From contig NC_012873.2 of assembly GCF_000003195.3 (NCBI RefSeq), positions 891,894-955,893 on the forward strand: a DNA stretch of 64,000 bases, written 5' to 3'. The notes under the pieces are model-generated. The model had not been told where the DNA came from and searched no databases. It was given only the letters and a program-made list of their open reading frames with translations. The position numbers and the translations under genes were made by a program. This document shows, in pieces, positions 45,526-58,290 of this stretch. Source of the stretch: Sorghum bicolor (Eukaryota; Streptophyta; Magnoliopsida; Poales; Poaceae). Position 1 is the stretch's first letter, and the number at the start of each line of letters is the position of its first letter.

Positions 45526-48500
45526 ATGGAGGCCTACGCGGGTGCTGCGCCCGCGGCCGGCGTATTCGCGGGCTACGGCACCGCAGCCACGCGCTCCTTC
45601 ACCCTCCGCCGCCGCCGCGGGTCTCCGCGTTCCAGCGCCGGGCGGGTGCGCCTCGTCCGGGCGCCGCCGCCACGCGCCGCCGGGGACTCGGGGGACCTGC
45701 CCCCGCTTGACAAGTGGGACATTATGGAGCTAGATTTCGGCAGGTTCCTTGGGGAGGACCCCAAGCTTACCCTCGCGAAGGTCCGCCCCGTTTCTATGTA
45801 TTCTTGCTTGCTTCAGATTATCTTGTGGTCGTGGCTAGAGAATATGATGACCAGGATAAAAATGCCGTCTTGCTCACTATTTGAATGGGAGGATTATCTT
45901 GTGGCTAGAGAATATGACCAGCATAAAAATGCCGTCTTGCTCACTATTTGAATAGAAGTTTAGGCGTGCTTTGGGGTTGGATTTTATTTCACATTGCTCC
46001 ATTACCAATTATATGATCGGTGCTAGTACTATCATAGCAGCGGTTGTGTTCACTTTAACTGTCTCGGTTGTAGGCAACCCAATAAAGAATACTGCAACAT
46101 GCGTGGTAATTATCTGTATACCTGACCAATATATCTTACTCCTGCTGACCATTCTTTTTTTGTTTCTTAGGGACTGTTTGGTTCCCCTTGTTAAATTTTA
46201 GCCAGCTAAAACTATTTTAGCTACTCTTGGGTGACTAATGGGACTAAACTATTTTAGCTTCTTTTGAGTCAGTGTGTTTGAAAGTTTAGCTACTAAAGTA
46301 ACTAAAGTTTAGCTGGCTAAAATTTAGCAAGGGAACCAAACAGGCCCTAGTAGTATGCTTTTAAAAAGAATAACAAGTCCAAATAATAAAAAAAATGTAA
46401 ATTATAGGTGCGCGATGAAATTTGAATTCCATCAGAAACACAGGAGTTGTTCCTAATTAGCTTCTGTTTACATGATGCTATCTGCTTTGCTAGTGAGTAC
46501 TGAAAACATGGTTACTATCACTTCATTTGACTTGCATCTTTTATGGGATGACTCTTTCAGATTCTTCTTAAGAAGTCAGATCCGGATGCCTCATCCCTCG
46601 ACGTAGAGAAACTAATTGCCACAAAAAGAGACAAGCTAGATGATATTCTGAGGGAGTGCATGGAAGCTAATAAGAAGGACCAGGGTTTCAACACATCAGA
46701 AAGTGGATCCACTTTGAATACGACACGTCCGACAACAAGCAAGCTGACCGAAGGCAAAAGTTCTTTGAATATTTCCAGGCCTGTTATGGGCAAACCTATC
46801 CAAGGTGGGCCTCCGTTGACTTTACTTCGACCAGCAGGAAGCAAACCGAAGCAAGATGAGCCTTCTCTGGTTCAGCCACGACCAGTTGGAAGCAAAGCAA
46901 ATGAAGATACACCTTCATTGATCTTGTCACGGCCAATTGGGAGCAAACCAAATGTACGGGGCATTCCGATACAAGATAGTTGGCCCAGTAAAGAGAGTTT
47001 AGCTGCTGCAACAGAGTTCAGTGAGGTGGGGAGCATCTCAAGAACAAGCGAGGTGGATGCCACCTTGCGGAAACCCACCGTGTATCAGAGTGAGGATGAT
47101 GATTTGAAGTCGAAGCTTAAAATCAAGCCAAATATTAACCTGAAAATGAGGAAAGATATGAACGAGGACTTAACGAATATTTCTCTCCTTCAAAAGCCAG
47201 ATGTTGCAAAAGATACTTCTAATCCAGAGCAGGACAATGCCTCTGCTAGCCCTGCCACAGTTTCTGCTACAGAGGATAACAGTGAACTTGAGCCAGAATC
47301 AAATGGTGAGGTACAATTCCCCCAAACAGTGAGCCAAAAGTTAAACAGTTTTTTTGAAGCTGATGATGCATATGTTCCATATTTCAGGTCTTGATGAAAA
47401 ATTAGTAACTGAAAATGTTTATGAATCATCTGGGCTTGATGATGATTCTACTGCAGGTAAGGAAGGCATGAAGTAGCTATAATTTGTTTTCATTTCAACT
47501 ATTATGCTAATATTATGTTGGTGTTTTCAAGGACTACAGCCATCAGGTCAAACTTTCATTGAAGAAACAAGTACTTCTGCTGGACCAGTGGATAACCAAT
47601 CAGCTACCGGCAACAATTTCTCTATGCAGGCTTTCTTGCAAGGAAAACCTAAAAGGTTCTTACTTCAGGAACTATGCAGTTATATTTTTAGCACATAACT
47701 TTTATCACTAGATATCTGGATCCTTATTTGAAGATCACATATTGCTGAAATTGTTGAAAAGCAAGGATTTGTACAGTGGCTATGAAAGTTTGATTTCACG
47801 CGTGTATTTTCTCATCATGATATTCACTTATTTTTCATAACGTTGTAGAGTTATCTAGTACATATGCGTCTTACTATTGCTGTGCTAATGCCCTGAAACC
47901 TTGTTTAAATAACTTTTACTCTTTTAGGAACATGAAATGTTCCTTACCATGTTTCGTGCACATTTAATTACTTACTCCACACTTATGTGCTTGTGATTGC
48001 ATGTAGGTGATTATGACATGTACACATCTACCATTTTGATAACATATTAGGAACATCATGTGGCTTGAATAATTGAGCATTCATTTATTCCCTGCTTTTG
48101 TGCTTTTCAAAATAATTGTGTCATTAAGGTTTCATGCATGCTATTATCTTACAATTAACATGGCGTTTATTACTTTGTAGAGAAAACGAATCGACTGAAA
48201 TATGGCCATCTGAAGTAGATGAGAAGATGAATTCTACTGATAATAAAAATTATGTTGATGATGGGGGAAATGTCTTACCATCAAAACTGGAGGTAATTTC
48301 CTAATATTTGAGCTAGCCTCTAAATGTTTTGCACAACAACACTTCTTAGGGTGGATATAGCTTCAATGGCATTAGGTGTTCTCCTTATAGTGCTGTACTT
48401 GACCTTTGTATTGAACTTAAGTTACGGAGTCACTAATGCAGGACATCACAGAGAGTGACTGGACAAGGTTAGAGCATTACGCAAGTACCGGAGAAAAGGT

Positions 48501-51131
48501 TGAGGTGGAGCTGATAAATTGCAGTGCAAAGGGATTTGTTGTAAGTTTTTAGTTAGCTTTCATATATTTTCTTATTTTGTCAAACTATACCATTGTTCTT
48601 TTCTGAGCCCTGTTATGTTTTCCTTGCCAGGTGTCACTTGACTCACTGATAGGTTTCTTACCATACCGTAATCTTGCTACAAAGTGGAAATTCTTAGCCT
48701 TTGAGACTTGGTTAAGAAGGAAGGGTGGTGATCCTTCCTTGTACAAGCAGAGTTTGGGATTAGAGGATAGTTTTGAGGTTAATGAGAGAAACATAGAACC
48801 AGAATCTAGCTCAGTTTCCAAAATAGCTGGTGAGGATCAAGAATCTCAGTCATCTAAGCCGAAGTTTGAAGATCTTATTCGAGCATACAACCAAGAAAAA
48901 TCCAAGTTTTTATCTTCATTTATTGGTCAAGTATGCATCTGAATTTAGTGTCCTATTATTTTTTGTGTGTTGATATTATCATAGTTAGCATGCTGTTGTT
49001 TCACAGAGACTCCGAGTATCAGTTGTCCTGGCTGACAGAAATTCCAAGCGGATATTTTTCTCTATGAAGCCAAAAGAGAGCGAAGAATTTATCCAGAAAA
49101 AGAGAAACCTGATGGTACTTTCCTTGTTTATATTATATGCTCCTGACTAATATGGATGTGTCTACTTATGCCATCAAACTTGAAAAATCAACAAAACGTT
49201 GAATTATCTATCTAGTTGCACAGCACTGATATACTAGAGCAAGTAGGAGGGAATCAAGATGTCTTGAACTGAATATTTGACTCTTTCTTTCTGCATCACG
49301 AGTTCATGACTGAAAACCATAACATTTTTGTAGTCCCACTAACAGCTGAAATGGAAAGACACTTTCTCTCTTACCCTAATTGGTTTGCATGATATTCACT
49401 ACTTATTCTGCAGGCTAGGCTCAACGTTGGAGATATTGTTCAGTGCGCTATCAAGAGATTTGTTTACTTTGGGATATTTGTTGAGGTAGATCCAGTTCTT
49501 GCTAGTGCTGTATGATCTTCATCAAATATAGCATCTGACTATTTCTTTCAAAGGTTGAAGGTGTTCCTGCATTGATTCAGCAATGGGAAGTTTCGTGGGA
49601 TGACACTTTAGATCCAGCAGTTTCTTACAAAATTGGTCAGGTAATTCTGGCAGTTTGCTGTTGTGATCCTCCCTTTATTTACCATCTTCCTTTTTAGTTG
49701 TTGGCCTTTCAGAACAATATCTTATATTTTTTTTATGAGTATGTCGATGAAATGTGAGATAAAAACTCATAGGTTGTCACCTTGATCTGATTTTATCTTT
49801 TGCCTTTGAATATCACACACATTTGTCTTTGTTTTGTTTAATACTGCTAAAATGCTCACAGTGCTATAGTTTCTGAGTTGTTTTTTCATTTTCAGGTTGT
49901 GGATGCTAAAGTTATTCAACTGGATTATAATAATAGCCGCATATTTTTGTCACTTAAAGATGTAAAGGTAATGGAGCATTTCCTTTGATCCACATTTGTG
50001 AGCATGTTAATTGGTGGTTTCAATTATTCCTTTGTTAATTCTTGCACTGACTCCGATATGCAGCCTAATCCATCCTTAGGTGCTTTGGAAGCAGTAATTG
50101 GTGAGGATTTATCGCTTGGTGAAGCTCTTGAACCTGTGCAATCAGATTTTGAGGTTTGCATTAAATTATGACCTACAATAGTGTAGCCTGTACAATGAGG
50201 ACCAAGCGTTCCTCCTTTCCTGTATGGGCACGTGTTACTCTGCCACTTGCATCAGCTTGTGGTCTGTAGTTTCTTTTGTGTACAGATGAATTTGTGTCAC
50301 GGACTCGCGGTGCAGACATGCCTGTGTCATATAGTCCATGGAAAACATGGACTGCTCAATCTGAACTACCAATAGTTTTTTAAGCTTGGGAACTTCCCAC
50401 ATGATCCAGCTCCTTTTCTTTGGTTGCCTTCAATCTAAGCTACTTTTTTTTATTAATGGCCATGTCTTGAGTTTAAGAATGCCTGACCTGGATAACCAAT
50501 GCCCTGAAATGGTTTATGAAGCTTATGGTCTTGTGCCGTTTTACTCTCATCTCTTTTGTCTTCTTGTCTCTTTTGATGATTCCATTTATGGCGTAACGTT
50601 CTTGTAACCCTTGGATGCATGATTGAATAATTTGTAGTGGCCTGAGGTAGATGCCCTTATGGAAGAGCTGCGGAAAATAGAGGGTGTAAGAGATGTCTAT
50701 AAAGGACGATTCTTCCAAAGCCCAGGGTTAGCTCCGACGTTTCAGGTAAGATGTGCACCTTGGTTCCTGAAATTCCCTGAAAGTTTTTGTTTTTCTGAAC
50801 AAAGTTGATTTCTTGGCAGGTTTACATGGCACCTGTGGTTGGTCCGAAATACAAGCTCCTGGCACGGTATGGAAACAATGTTCAAGAGGTAAGGATTTGA
50901 ACCTCAGACAGTGAGTGGTTCGAATTAAACAGGATGTCCAACTCCAAGTAGATTAGAGACAGTATGCTTTTAATAGTTTTGTGTGGAAGAAGATTGAAAA
51001 CGTACTATAGCTGGCCACATAGTGACATAACATATATACTATGTGCTGTTGTGCAGGTGATGGTGGAGACAACACTTGGGAAAGAAGAGTTGAAAGAGGC
51101 AATTTTGATGTGCACTAATAGGGTTAGCTGA
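45526..51131 (+). CDS. Plastid S1 RNA-binding domain protein (At1g12800-like)
   Basis: Fifteen exons give 794 residues: 45526-45780, 46561-47305, 47388-47456, 47532-47655, 48181-48292, 48442-48540, 48631-48930, 49007-49114, 49414-49485, 49554-49640, 49896-49967, 50064-50153, 50638-50745, 50820-50888, 51057-51131. All are GT-AG and in phase. The N-terminus is Ala/Arg/Ser-rich, like a chloroplast transit peptide, followed by KWDIMELDFGRFLGEDPK. Exon 2 carries five ~20-residue repeats with RP..GSK cores. Two OB-fold S1 regions follow: EKVEVELINCSAKGFVVS in exons 6-7, and LNVGDIVQCAIKRFVYFG to DYNNSRIFLSLKDVK in exons 9-11. The protein probably binds RNA in chloroplast gene expression; the exact role is inferred. 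A GTG further upstream is not used as start. Confidence 0.9.
45816..45958. repeat. Imperfect tandem duplication in intron 1
   Basis: GATTATCTTGTGG...CTATTTGAAT occurs twice, starting at 45816 and 45892. The second copy has small deletions. It lies just inside intron 1 of the S1-domain gene. Confidence 0.85.
46170..46347. mobile_element. MITE with ~30-bp inverted ends in intron 1
   Basis: GGGACTGTTTGGTTCCCC at left and GGGAACCAAACAGGCCC at right, with inverted similarity continuing through TAAATTTTAGCCAGCTAAA. It differs from the GGCCTTGTTTAGTTCC family. TSD is unclear. Confidence 0.75.
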
Positions 51132-51572
51132 ATAGTTAGGATCTCCATGATGCACATTTGATGGGACCGATTTCTCGGGTTACCTCTCCATAGCATATAT
51201 CATGGGATTTCCATGATGCCCATGAATTTGATGCGTAGAACATTTGGATGTATTTTGTTTTCTCTTCCTCCTTTTCCAGGGAGGTGTCGAAGCATATTAT
51301 GCATAGGTATGTACAGAAAATCCAGTGAGACCTGATAGTGTGGGCCATGGGCTCTTGTGCTCCTGCGCTAGAACAGAGCACGCTCATGCATCCATCAACG
51401 AGATGGGCTCTCCAGCTCTGTCTTGTCCCAGTCACATATGAGTATATCTGGTTAAAGTTTCTGACGAAGAGATTGGCAAGCTAGCTGGATTGGAACAGCA
51501 TACGGATTATATCTGGTTAAAAGTTACTGATAAAGCAGAGAAAGAGACTTAATTTTGTTGCATGGCTGCGGA

Positions 51573-51609
<37 letters not shown>

Positions 51610-52914
51610 CAGTGACATAATTTGTAATTCATTTTGTTGCAACCACCACGTTTTCAGCGTGTCTCCATTTGAAGTTTCGTATGTTTAAAACCGACCAAAA
51701 ATGTTTGTACTTGGAATAGGAGTGTATACAGCAAGATCCAGACAGACTTTCCTTTGGCGAAAAAGAAAAGGACCTCCAAGCTCACAGACGAGATCACACA
51801 GTAGACTAGTAACAAGTTCTTCTATGAAAGGAGTAATATATGTTCCATTTTTCTACGTGCACACTTCAATCTTTACAAATTTCCCCGCAATAATACTTTC
51901 TACATTATAGATTTTAAGTTATTATGACCTTTTTATGTATAAAAATATTTGTTTTGGACGTGGCTAAAGCATGGCCTGCATGCGTTAGGCGCGCCACACG
52001 ATGTCTCCTTCCTCGCGCTGCCCCATTCCCCTCCTTTCTCCTTGTTTCGACACGTTCTCCCTCTCCGACAATGACTCTCGCCCCCTTGCTCCCTGCCCCT
52101 AGCCCTGCCGTGATGAGCTAGAGTTTCGCCGAAGCTTTGTGACTGCCCTAGCTCGCTCACGGCAACCGCCTTCTCACCCCTCTCATCGGAGCTCTGCCAT
52201 GGCCATGGAGCTCCCCCGCCCTGATCTAGCCCAGTCGTCTCTACTGCTGCCAGGGCCCTAACCGCCCTTTAGTCATCCTATCGTCTAGTCAGCCTTTCTC
52301 CCACTAACCCCATCTTTTCTAAGCTCGTCGAAGTTGGGGAAGAAGGGGGTGGCGCGGGTTGAAGAGGGGGAGGAGGACATACCTCGCTGGAGTTGAACCT
52401 ATCGTTGCCCTGAAACCCTAACAGTGGGGAGGAGTTGTGGGTGCAAGTGCAAAAACGTGGAGGAGGTCGCCGCTAGATGGACAAACATTTCTAAGGGGTG
52501 TGACGGCGTGCGTGTAGACCGAGCATTTAATACCGGCGCGCACGCTCTCTAGATGTATAAGGCAAAGCCTACACCTTTTTTATGCGTCTAGATATAGACT
52601 ATTTTCATATACAATTTATGTAACTAGGAAACTCGATCAAGAGTCATCGACTACTTTGAAACTAAGAAATGGATGAAGTACATGGAGGCCATAAGGCATG
52701 TATGGGTTTGGCAATTTGCGCTATTGCACAACATTATCATGATTATGATTTATGAACAATGGCGATGGCAGTAGCGGGGGTTCAGTTCAGCTTCCTGATT
52801 CCAGCAGACGCTGATTGCAGTCCAGGGCTCTGCTCCTACCGTCCTGCTCCGCAACGCAAAGCCGTCGTCGCAGAGATCCATCCGGTATTCCGGTCGGACG
52901 GACGTGCAGCGCCA
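51132..52914. other. 3' UTR of the S1 gene and intergenic stretch
   Basis: Contains a CT microsatellite (about 51577-51606), a small coding-like remnant at 51443-51552, and from 52000 a GC-rich stretch without recognisable protein. No further gene is called. Confidence 0.45.
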
Positions 52915-53235
52915 TCACTGCCGCCGGCGCCGCCGCCGCCGCCTAAAGGCCTGGCCCCGGGCCATGTGCAGCAGCTTGGTGCGGTGGATCTTGCGGAACT
53001 TGCGGCGGAAGGCGGGGCCGGCGATGAGGCGGCCCCACCTCTTGCAGACGAGGGCGGCGTTGACGAGGCTCGCGGGGTCGTCGGGCGGGAGGCGGAGGAG
53101 GAACTCCTCGACGAGCTCGTCCATGAGCGCCGCCGCCGGCGGCGGCATCTCGACTGGTGTGGTGGGGGACAAGCGAGCTGGGCTTTGCTGCTCCATATGC
53201 ATATGCATATATGGACACAGATGGGCCTGTAGCAC
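52915..53235 (-). pseudogene. F-box domain gene fragment
   Basis: The minus strand reads ALMDELVEEFLLRLPPDDP then ASLVNAALVCKRWGRLIAG and PAFRRKFRKIHRT, a clear F-box of the grass type. It then runs into KLLHMARGQAFRRRRRRRR and stops. Grass relatives continue for several hundred residues after the F-box, so only the N-terminal domain is here. An ATG (MPPPAAALMDELVEE) is available, so a small F-box-only protein cannot be excluded. Confidence 0.65.
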
Positions 53236-54826
53236 TCTGCCACGAGTTTAGGCCCGAGATGAGCCGACTCCGTGGCGAGATTTTTTATACTCCCTTCACC
53301 TTTTTTTTAAAAAAGAATGTCTTAACTAAGTCGAACTAGCATAAATTTAAGCTATGTTTTGATTCATTATATGCTAATAGTTAGCTGGCTAATAGCTCAT
53401 ATCTTATATTAGCTAGATATTAACTAGAGGGTGTTTTTGGATGCACAATAGCTCATATCTTATATTAGCTAGCTATTAACTAGAGGGTGTTTTGGATGCA
53501 CAACTAATTAAAAAATGCTACTAAGATAGATATTAGCTGATATTATCACATTTGGTCCAACTAGTGAGATAGTTATTATCTAGAGATTTAGCTAACCATT
53601 AGCTATTTTTATTAGTTGGTAGTTGTTTGGATTCAAAAGAGATAACTATTAGCATATATCTATTACCTATAGGGATCCAAACAAGGTCTTAATTAATTAA
53701 GTTTACAAAAAAGTAGTATCAAGATTTATCTTATCACATATCATAAAATATTAGTCAGTTGGTCAAGTTTAAGATGAGTCGACTCATCAAAAAGCAAGAA
53801 TGTCATTTTCTGAGGACAAGGGGAGTAGAGTACTATCGGAATTTGATGTTTTAACGCAACTAAAGCCTCACCACATAGATAACTCAAAAAGGAAGAAAAA
53901 TGGAAACTTGCATTATTATTCATGGCCTACTCTAAGTCACCACCCTCACAACCATCGCTCATGGCTGATGTGGATCTTCGCGTCGAGCTGCTCCACGCCC
54001 ACCGCTCTTTTACCCCATCGTTCATTAACCAAGGCAATTGCTCGCCCACACAAACGATTCTTCTAGCTCATTGGTTGCACTCCTTCACCTCTCAATTGTC
54101 GACTCCTTCACTACGTACTTAGTTTCCATCACCACCATTATGAGCCTGTGCCAATCATACAAAGCTTGAACTCCCAACCCTCCAACACTAATTAGGCCTA
54201 AGGCCTCTTCATCAATCCTAAACCACTATGCCTAGCAGGGAAACTCGCCTAGGGATGCAATGTCGACCTTGACCATTACAGGTGCATGGCACCAATATTA
54301 GAGCCTATTTGCCTCATGTTGTTCTAGGCCCCAGCCTTCGAACATGGGGTTGCTGCTAGGAAGCTAGTGAAACAAAAAGGAGCGTAGACTCTAAGCTGAG
54401 ATAATGGAAACTGTGAGAAACGTTAGGGTTTCATTCCACTGTGTCCTTTACAACCTACTGGAGGATCTATTTATACGTGTTCGGAAACATACAAGGGGAC
54501 CATAATGCCCATCTAACTGCCCTAAATTCGAGGTATATTCCAATGCACCAAGGCAAAACCATCCAACCTGCCTCCAACCATCCTTGATTGGCGGCTCTCC
54601 ACGGCGCCAGCTGTCACGGGACCACTACGCCTCCACACCAGTGATAACTTCCTATCGAGCAACGAAACGAATCAATGATACCACCTGAAAGCGCAAATAT
54701 ATATGATAAATCATGGCGAAATGCGAAAGCAAAGCAAATAGGTCATCATCCAATCATGCCATTAGAGCGGGACGGTAGGATCTTGTTAAGGATGAGGAGG
54801 CCTCGAGAAAGCGGGCTATCCCCCAA

Positions 54827-54883
<57 letters not shown>

Positions 54884-56387
54884 GAGTTCTCATATATGAA
54901 ATTAAGGCATGGACGAGGTTAATACATCAACACATAGGCCTCACTGTATTGGTGGGAGTCCAAACACGTGGCCAACCACGATTTAGTATTTACATATATA
55001 TCTTTAGCAAATATTATTTCTACAAACAAACAAAACATGACTTGCATAATCACATTCATATTTAAATTGCTCAAAACATAAGAAATTAACGCATTAAGGG
55101 CAGTTTGGTAGGTATGTTCCCATGCTCTTAACGGCTCGAGCTCTAGGTTAATGACACTAATGGGCACGAGTGGAGAGGTACGACACACAAAGGGCTAGGG
55201 CGGGGTGGGATGGGGGCCTGCATGAACTTTGGATCCACAAACAAAACCTAGGTACGGTGAAGGAGGGGCTTCATGGTACCACTGTTAAGCTCCGCTCATC
55301 ACTTCGTCGCATGGAGGATGAAACAAAGGTTGTCTATGAGGTCTAGGCACAGTGACAACCTCACCTCCTTCATTAACGTAGGTGATACGAAATAGGCAGA
55401 GAGATGGCGTAGGAGGTGAGAGGTGTAGGGAACACAACACATTAATGGGGAGTGGGCCCTCCTCCTCCCCCTTCCACTCGATTCATTTGTGGAGAAGGCC
55501 AAAAATCATTTTTTGGCAACATTCTTTGGCTTCCCACGTGTAGCCAAGCGAAAGGTGCGCTGCCAAATAATCTCTAAACTAGAAAGTGCATGAGTTGTAA
55601 AATAGGTCACATCGATGTAAAACATGATGATTGCTATTACATATATAGAGGTAAATATCAGTTAATATCGAGCCATGTCGTGGGTAGATTTATTTATAGG
55701 TTTAGTGGGCCAGTATTTTTTGAGGTTTTATTTCACTATTTTTAAGAACCTTATATGTGGAAAACAGTATAGACAAGTTTTATTCCTATAAAACTTTATC
55801 ATATCTCTTTATCAGTTTATTTAATGCTCATCACTTTCATTTGATCTGTCTAGTGATTTTGCTGCCGTACACATGGACTATATCACTAATATTGTCGCAC
55901 CGTTTTTTTTACTGTCTCGAGGGAGGGCGTAATGATGCAATATAACTTTTGCTGCTTTTATTTGATAACTCGATACATATTCAGGTTCAGGTAGCAAGGT
56001 ACATGCATGTAATGATAACGAAAACAGAGAGCCATTTCGCTTGGCTTGCATTGTTACAGACAAATCCGGACACGCGTACACGGACTATAGTTTGGGCTGA
56101 GGATATGCATCCATCTGATGCGCATGTGCAGTTTTGTCGTAGTCTACTAGCTCTTGACATGTATACGTATGTCTCATGCTCATGCTGCTCTTCTTATTTC
56201 TTGATTCTTGACTTGACGACAATGACAAGGTAAGGAAAGGACGAAAGACGAACGGCGGTGGACGATTAGTACTGAAGAACAACTCGGACACGCCTCACTC
56301 AACCACACTCTTATTCATATTCACTTCGTTCACTACTAGCAGTAGCAGTAGCAGCCAGCTGCAGCTCCATCCTCGCCATCATATCAC
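53236..56387. other. Intergenic stretch, no gene recognised
   Basis: Holds a MITE-like element near 53391-53690, a GA microsatellite (about 54831-54875) and decayed sequence. A 56-bp unit (AATAGCTCATATCTTATATT...) is duplicated in tandem from 53391. Confidence 0.45.
53391..53690. mobile_element. MITE-like element with internal tandem duplication
   Basis: Right end GGGATCCAAACAAGGTCTTA and internal GGGTGTTTTGGATGCAC suggest a GGGTGTTTGGAT-type MITE. A 56-bp block containing the left end is duplicated (period 56). Confidence 0.5.
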
Positions 56388-58204
56388 TCACATGTTTGGC
56401 TTCATGTTGAGCCGTGTGGCAATCTTCATCCCCAGCGATGCGTCGCACTGCATGCACATACATATGCCATCCAGAGATTACTAAGCTAGCTTCATAAACC
56501 GTGCATGCCGTAAAAAAAGAAAAAAAAGATTTGATTTTTCAGTATATAGATATGTTATTTACCTTTGAGAGGAGGTCGATCCAGATGGACCTGAGCTCCT
56601 GGCTAACCTTTGGATGCCCCAGCGAGTCAGCAAACCGCCGCACAAACCTCTCCTGCCGATCGGCGTCCCAGCTCCGGTACCTCTCCCCAGGCTGCTTGAA
56701 ATCATTCGGCTTCCGTATGGTCTCCTTCTGCCTCTTCCCCACCACCGGCCTCGCCGGGATCGGCACCGGCGGCGCCTGCCGGAGCGGCGCGTGCCTGGAC
56801 GGGTAGTAGTCCACCTCCTCGTCCCGGTGCATGAAGTTCATGGCGCCGTCGTAGTGGTTGTTATGGTGCGCGCATCGCGGCGCGTTCACCGGGAGCATCA
56901 GGTAGTTGGGCCCCAGCCTGTAGCGCTGCGTGTCGGCGTACGCGAACACCCGGCACTGCAGCATCTTGTCGTCGGAGTAGTAGATCCCCGGCACCACCAG
57001 CCCCGGTCCGAACGCCAGCTGCTCGTTCTCGTTGAAGAAATTGTCCACGTTCTTGTCCAGCACCAGCCTCCCCACGGGCTGGAGTGGCAGCAGATCCTCC
57101 GGCCATGTCTTGGTGTCGTCGAGCGGGTCGAAATCGTACTGGTCCTCCGTGTCCGGGTCCATCACCTGCACGAACAGCTTCCACTCCGGGAAGCTGCCGG
57201 CGGCGATGGAGTCGTAGAGGTCCTGCGTGGCGTGGCTGTGGTTCCTCCCGCCGACCAACGCCGCTTCCTCGTCGGTGAGGATGCTCCGGACGCCGCACGT
57301 CGGCTTCCAGTGGAACTTGACGTAGTGGGACTTGCCGGCGGCGTTGACGAAGGTGTAGGTGTTGACGCCGAAGCCTTCCATGTGGCGGTAGTCCGTCGGC
57401 ACGCCGACGTCGTCGAAGAGGAAGAAGAAGGTGTGGAGGCTCTCGGGGAGATGCGACAAAAAATCGAACACGCGCCAGTACTCCTGCACATGCGATCTCG
57501 GGTTGGGCTTGAACGCGTGGATCACGTCGGGGAACTTGATCCCGTCGCGGATGAAGAAGACGGGGAAGTTGTTGCCCAGGAGGTCCCAGTTGCCCTCCCT
57601 GGTGTAGAACTTGACGGCGAACCCGCGCGGGTCGCGGATCGTCTCCGGCGAGCCGCGCTCGTGGATCACCGTGGAGAAGCGGACGATGACGGGGGTCCGG
57701 ACGCCCGGGGAGCGGAGGAAGTCGGCGCAGGTCAGCGACGCCACGTCGTGGGTGCACTCGAAGAAGCCCTTGGCGGAGGCGCCGCGCGCGTGGACGACGC
57801 GCTCCGGGATGCGCTCCCGGGCGAAGTGCGCCACCTTCTCGATCAGGTGGTAGTCCTCCAGCAGGATCGGCCCGCGCGGGCCCACCGTCAGCGCCTCGTT
57901 GTCGTTCCACACCGGCGCTCCGGCGTTCGTCGTCGTCACCGTCGTGTCGTGGCTGCTCGACGGACGGAACTGCATGATGCATATATATATATATATATAT
58001 ATATGTCCATTATTCATTCGCGAGTGCATGAACAGGGCATCATGCATGCATCCATCATACAGTAGTATATATGATATGATTTCTATATATGTATATATAT
58101 AAGTTTATAAAAATCAACAAATTAAAGTAGCTTCATTAGATAGGTATCCATGGAGCAGCTATAGGAATAATTAAGAAGCTTGAGCTCACCTTGGTGGGAT
58201 CCAT
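56388..58204 (-). CDS. CAT3: Catalase isozyme 3 (peroxisomal/glyoxysomal type)
   Basis: Three exons: 58204-58190 (only MDPTK), 57969-56563 and 56447-56388, giving 493 residues, close to maize CAT3. Catalase converts hydrogen peroxide to water and oxygen with haem. Visible signatures are [15 protein letters not shown] at the start, catalytic His65 in ERVVHARG, distal Asn138/139 in [14 protein letters not shown], and the haem-ligand Tyr349 in [14 protein letters not shown]. The C-terminal exon [19 protein letters not shown] completes the protein. All key residues are present. A TATA-like TATTTAA lies at 58290-58284, about 80 bases before the ATG. Intron 1 holds a TA microsatellite. High third-position GC and few introns are typical of grass catalases. 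Confidence 0.97.
57977..58005. repeat. AT microsatellite in CAT3 intron 1
   Basis: About thirteen AT units close to the 3' splice site of intron 1. Length variation here could alter the branch-point/acceptor spacing. Confidence 0.85.
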
Positions 58205-58283
58205 TATTGTGATTCGGCTAGTGAAGTGTGCAGTGTTGTAGATGAGTGTGGCTTACATACTTGCTCTCCAAATCTTTTGCTGC

Positions 58284-58290
58284 TTAAATA
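58284..58290 (-). promoter_or_regulatory. CAT3 TATA box
   Basis: Minus-strand TATTTAA about 80 bases upstream of the start codon, within GCTATTTAAGCAG. Position fits a 40-50 base 5' leader. Confidence 0.6.

Noticed and set aside
56614..58065. 483-codon plus-strand frame opposite catalase
   Set aside because: It is the antisense of the GC-rich catalase exon, rich in Arg, Val and Leu, with no known motif.
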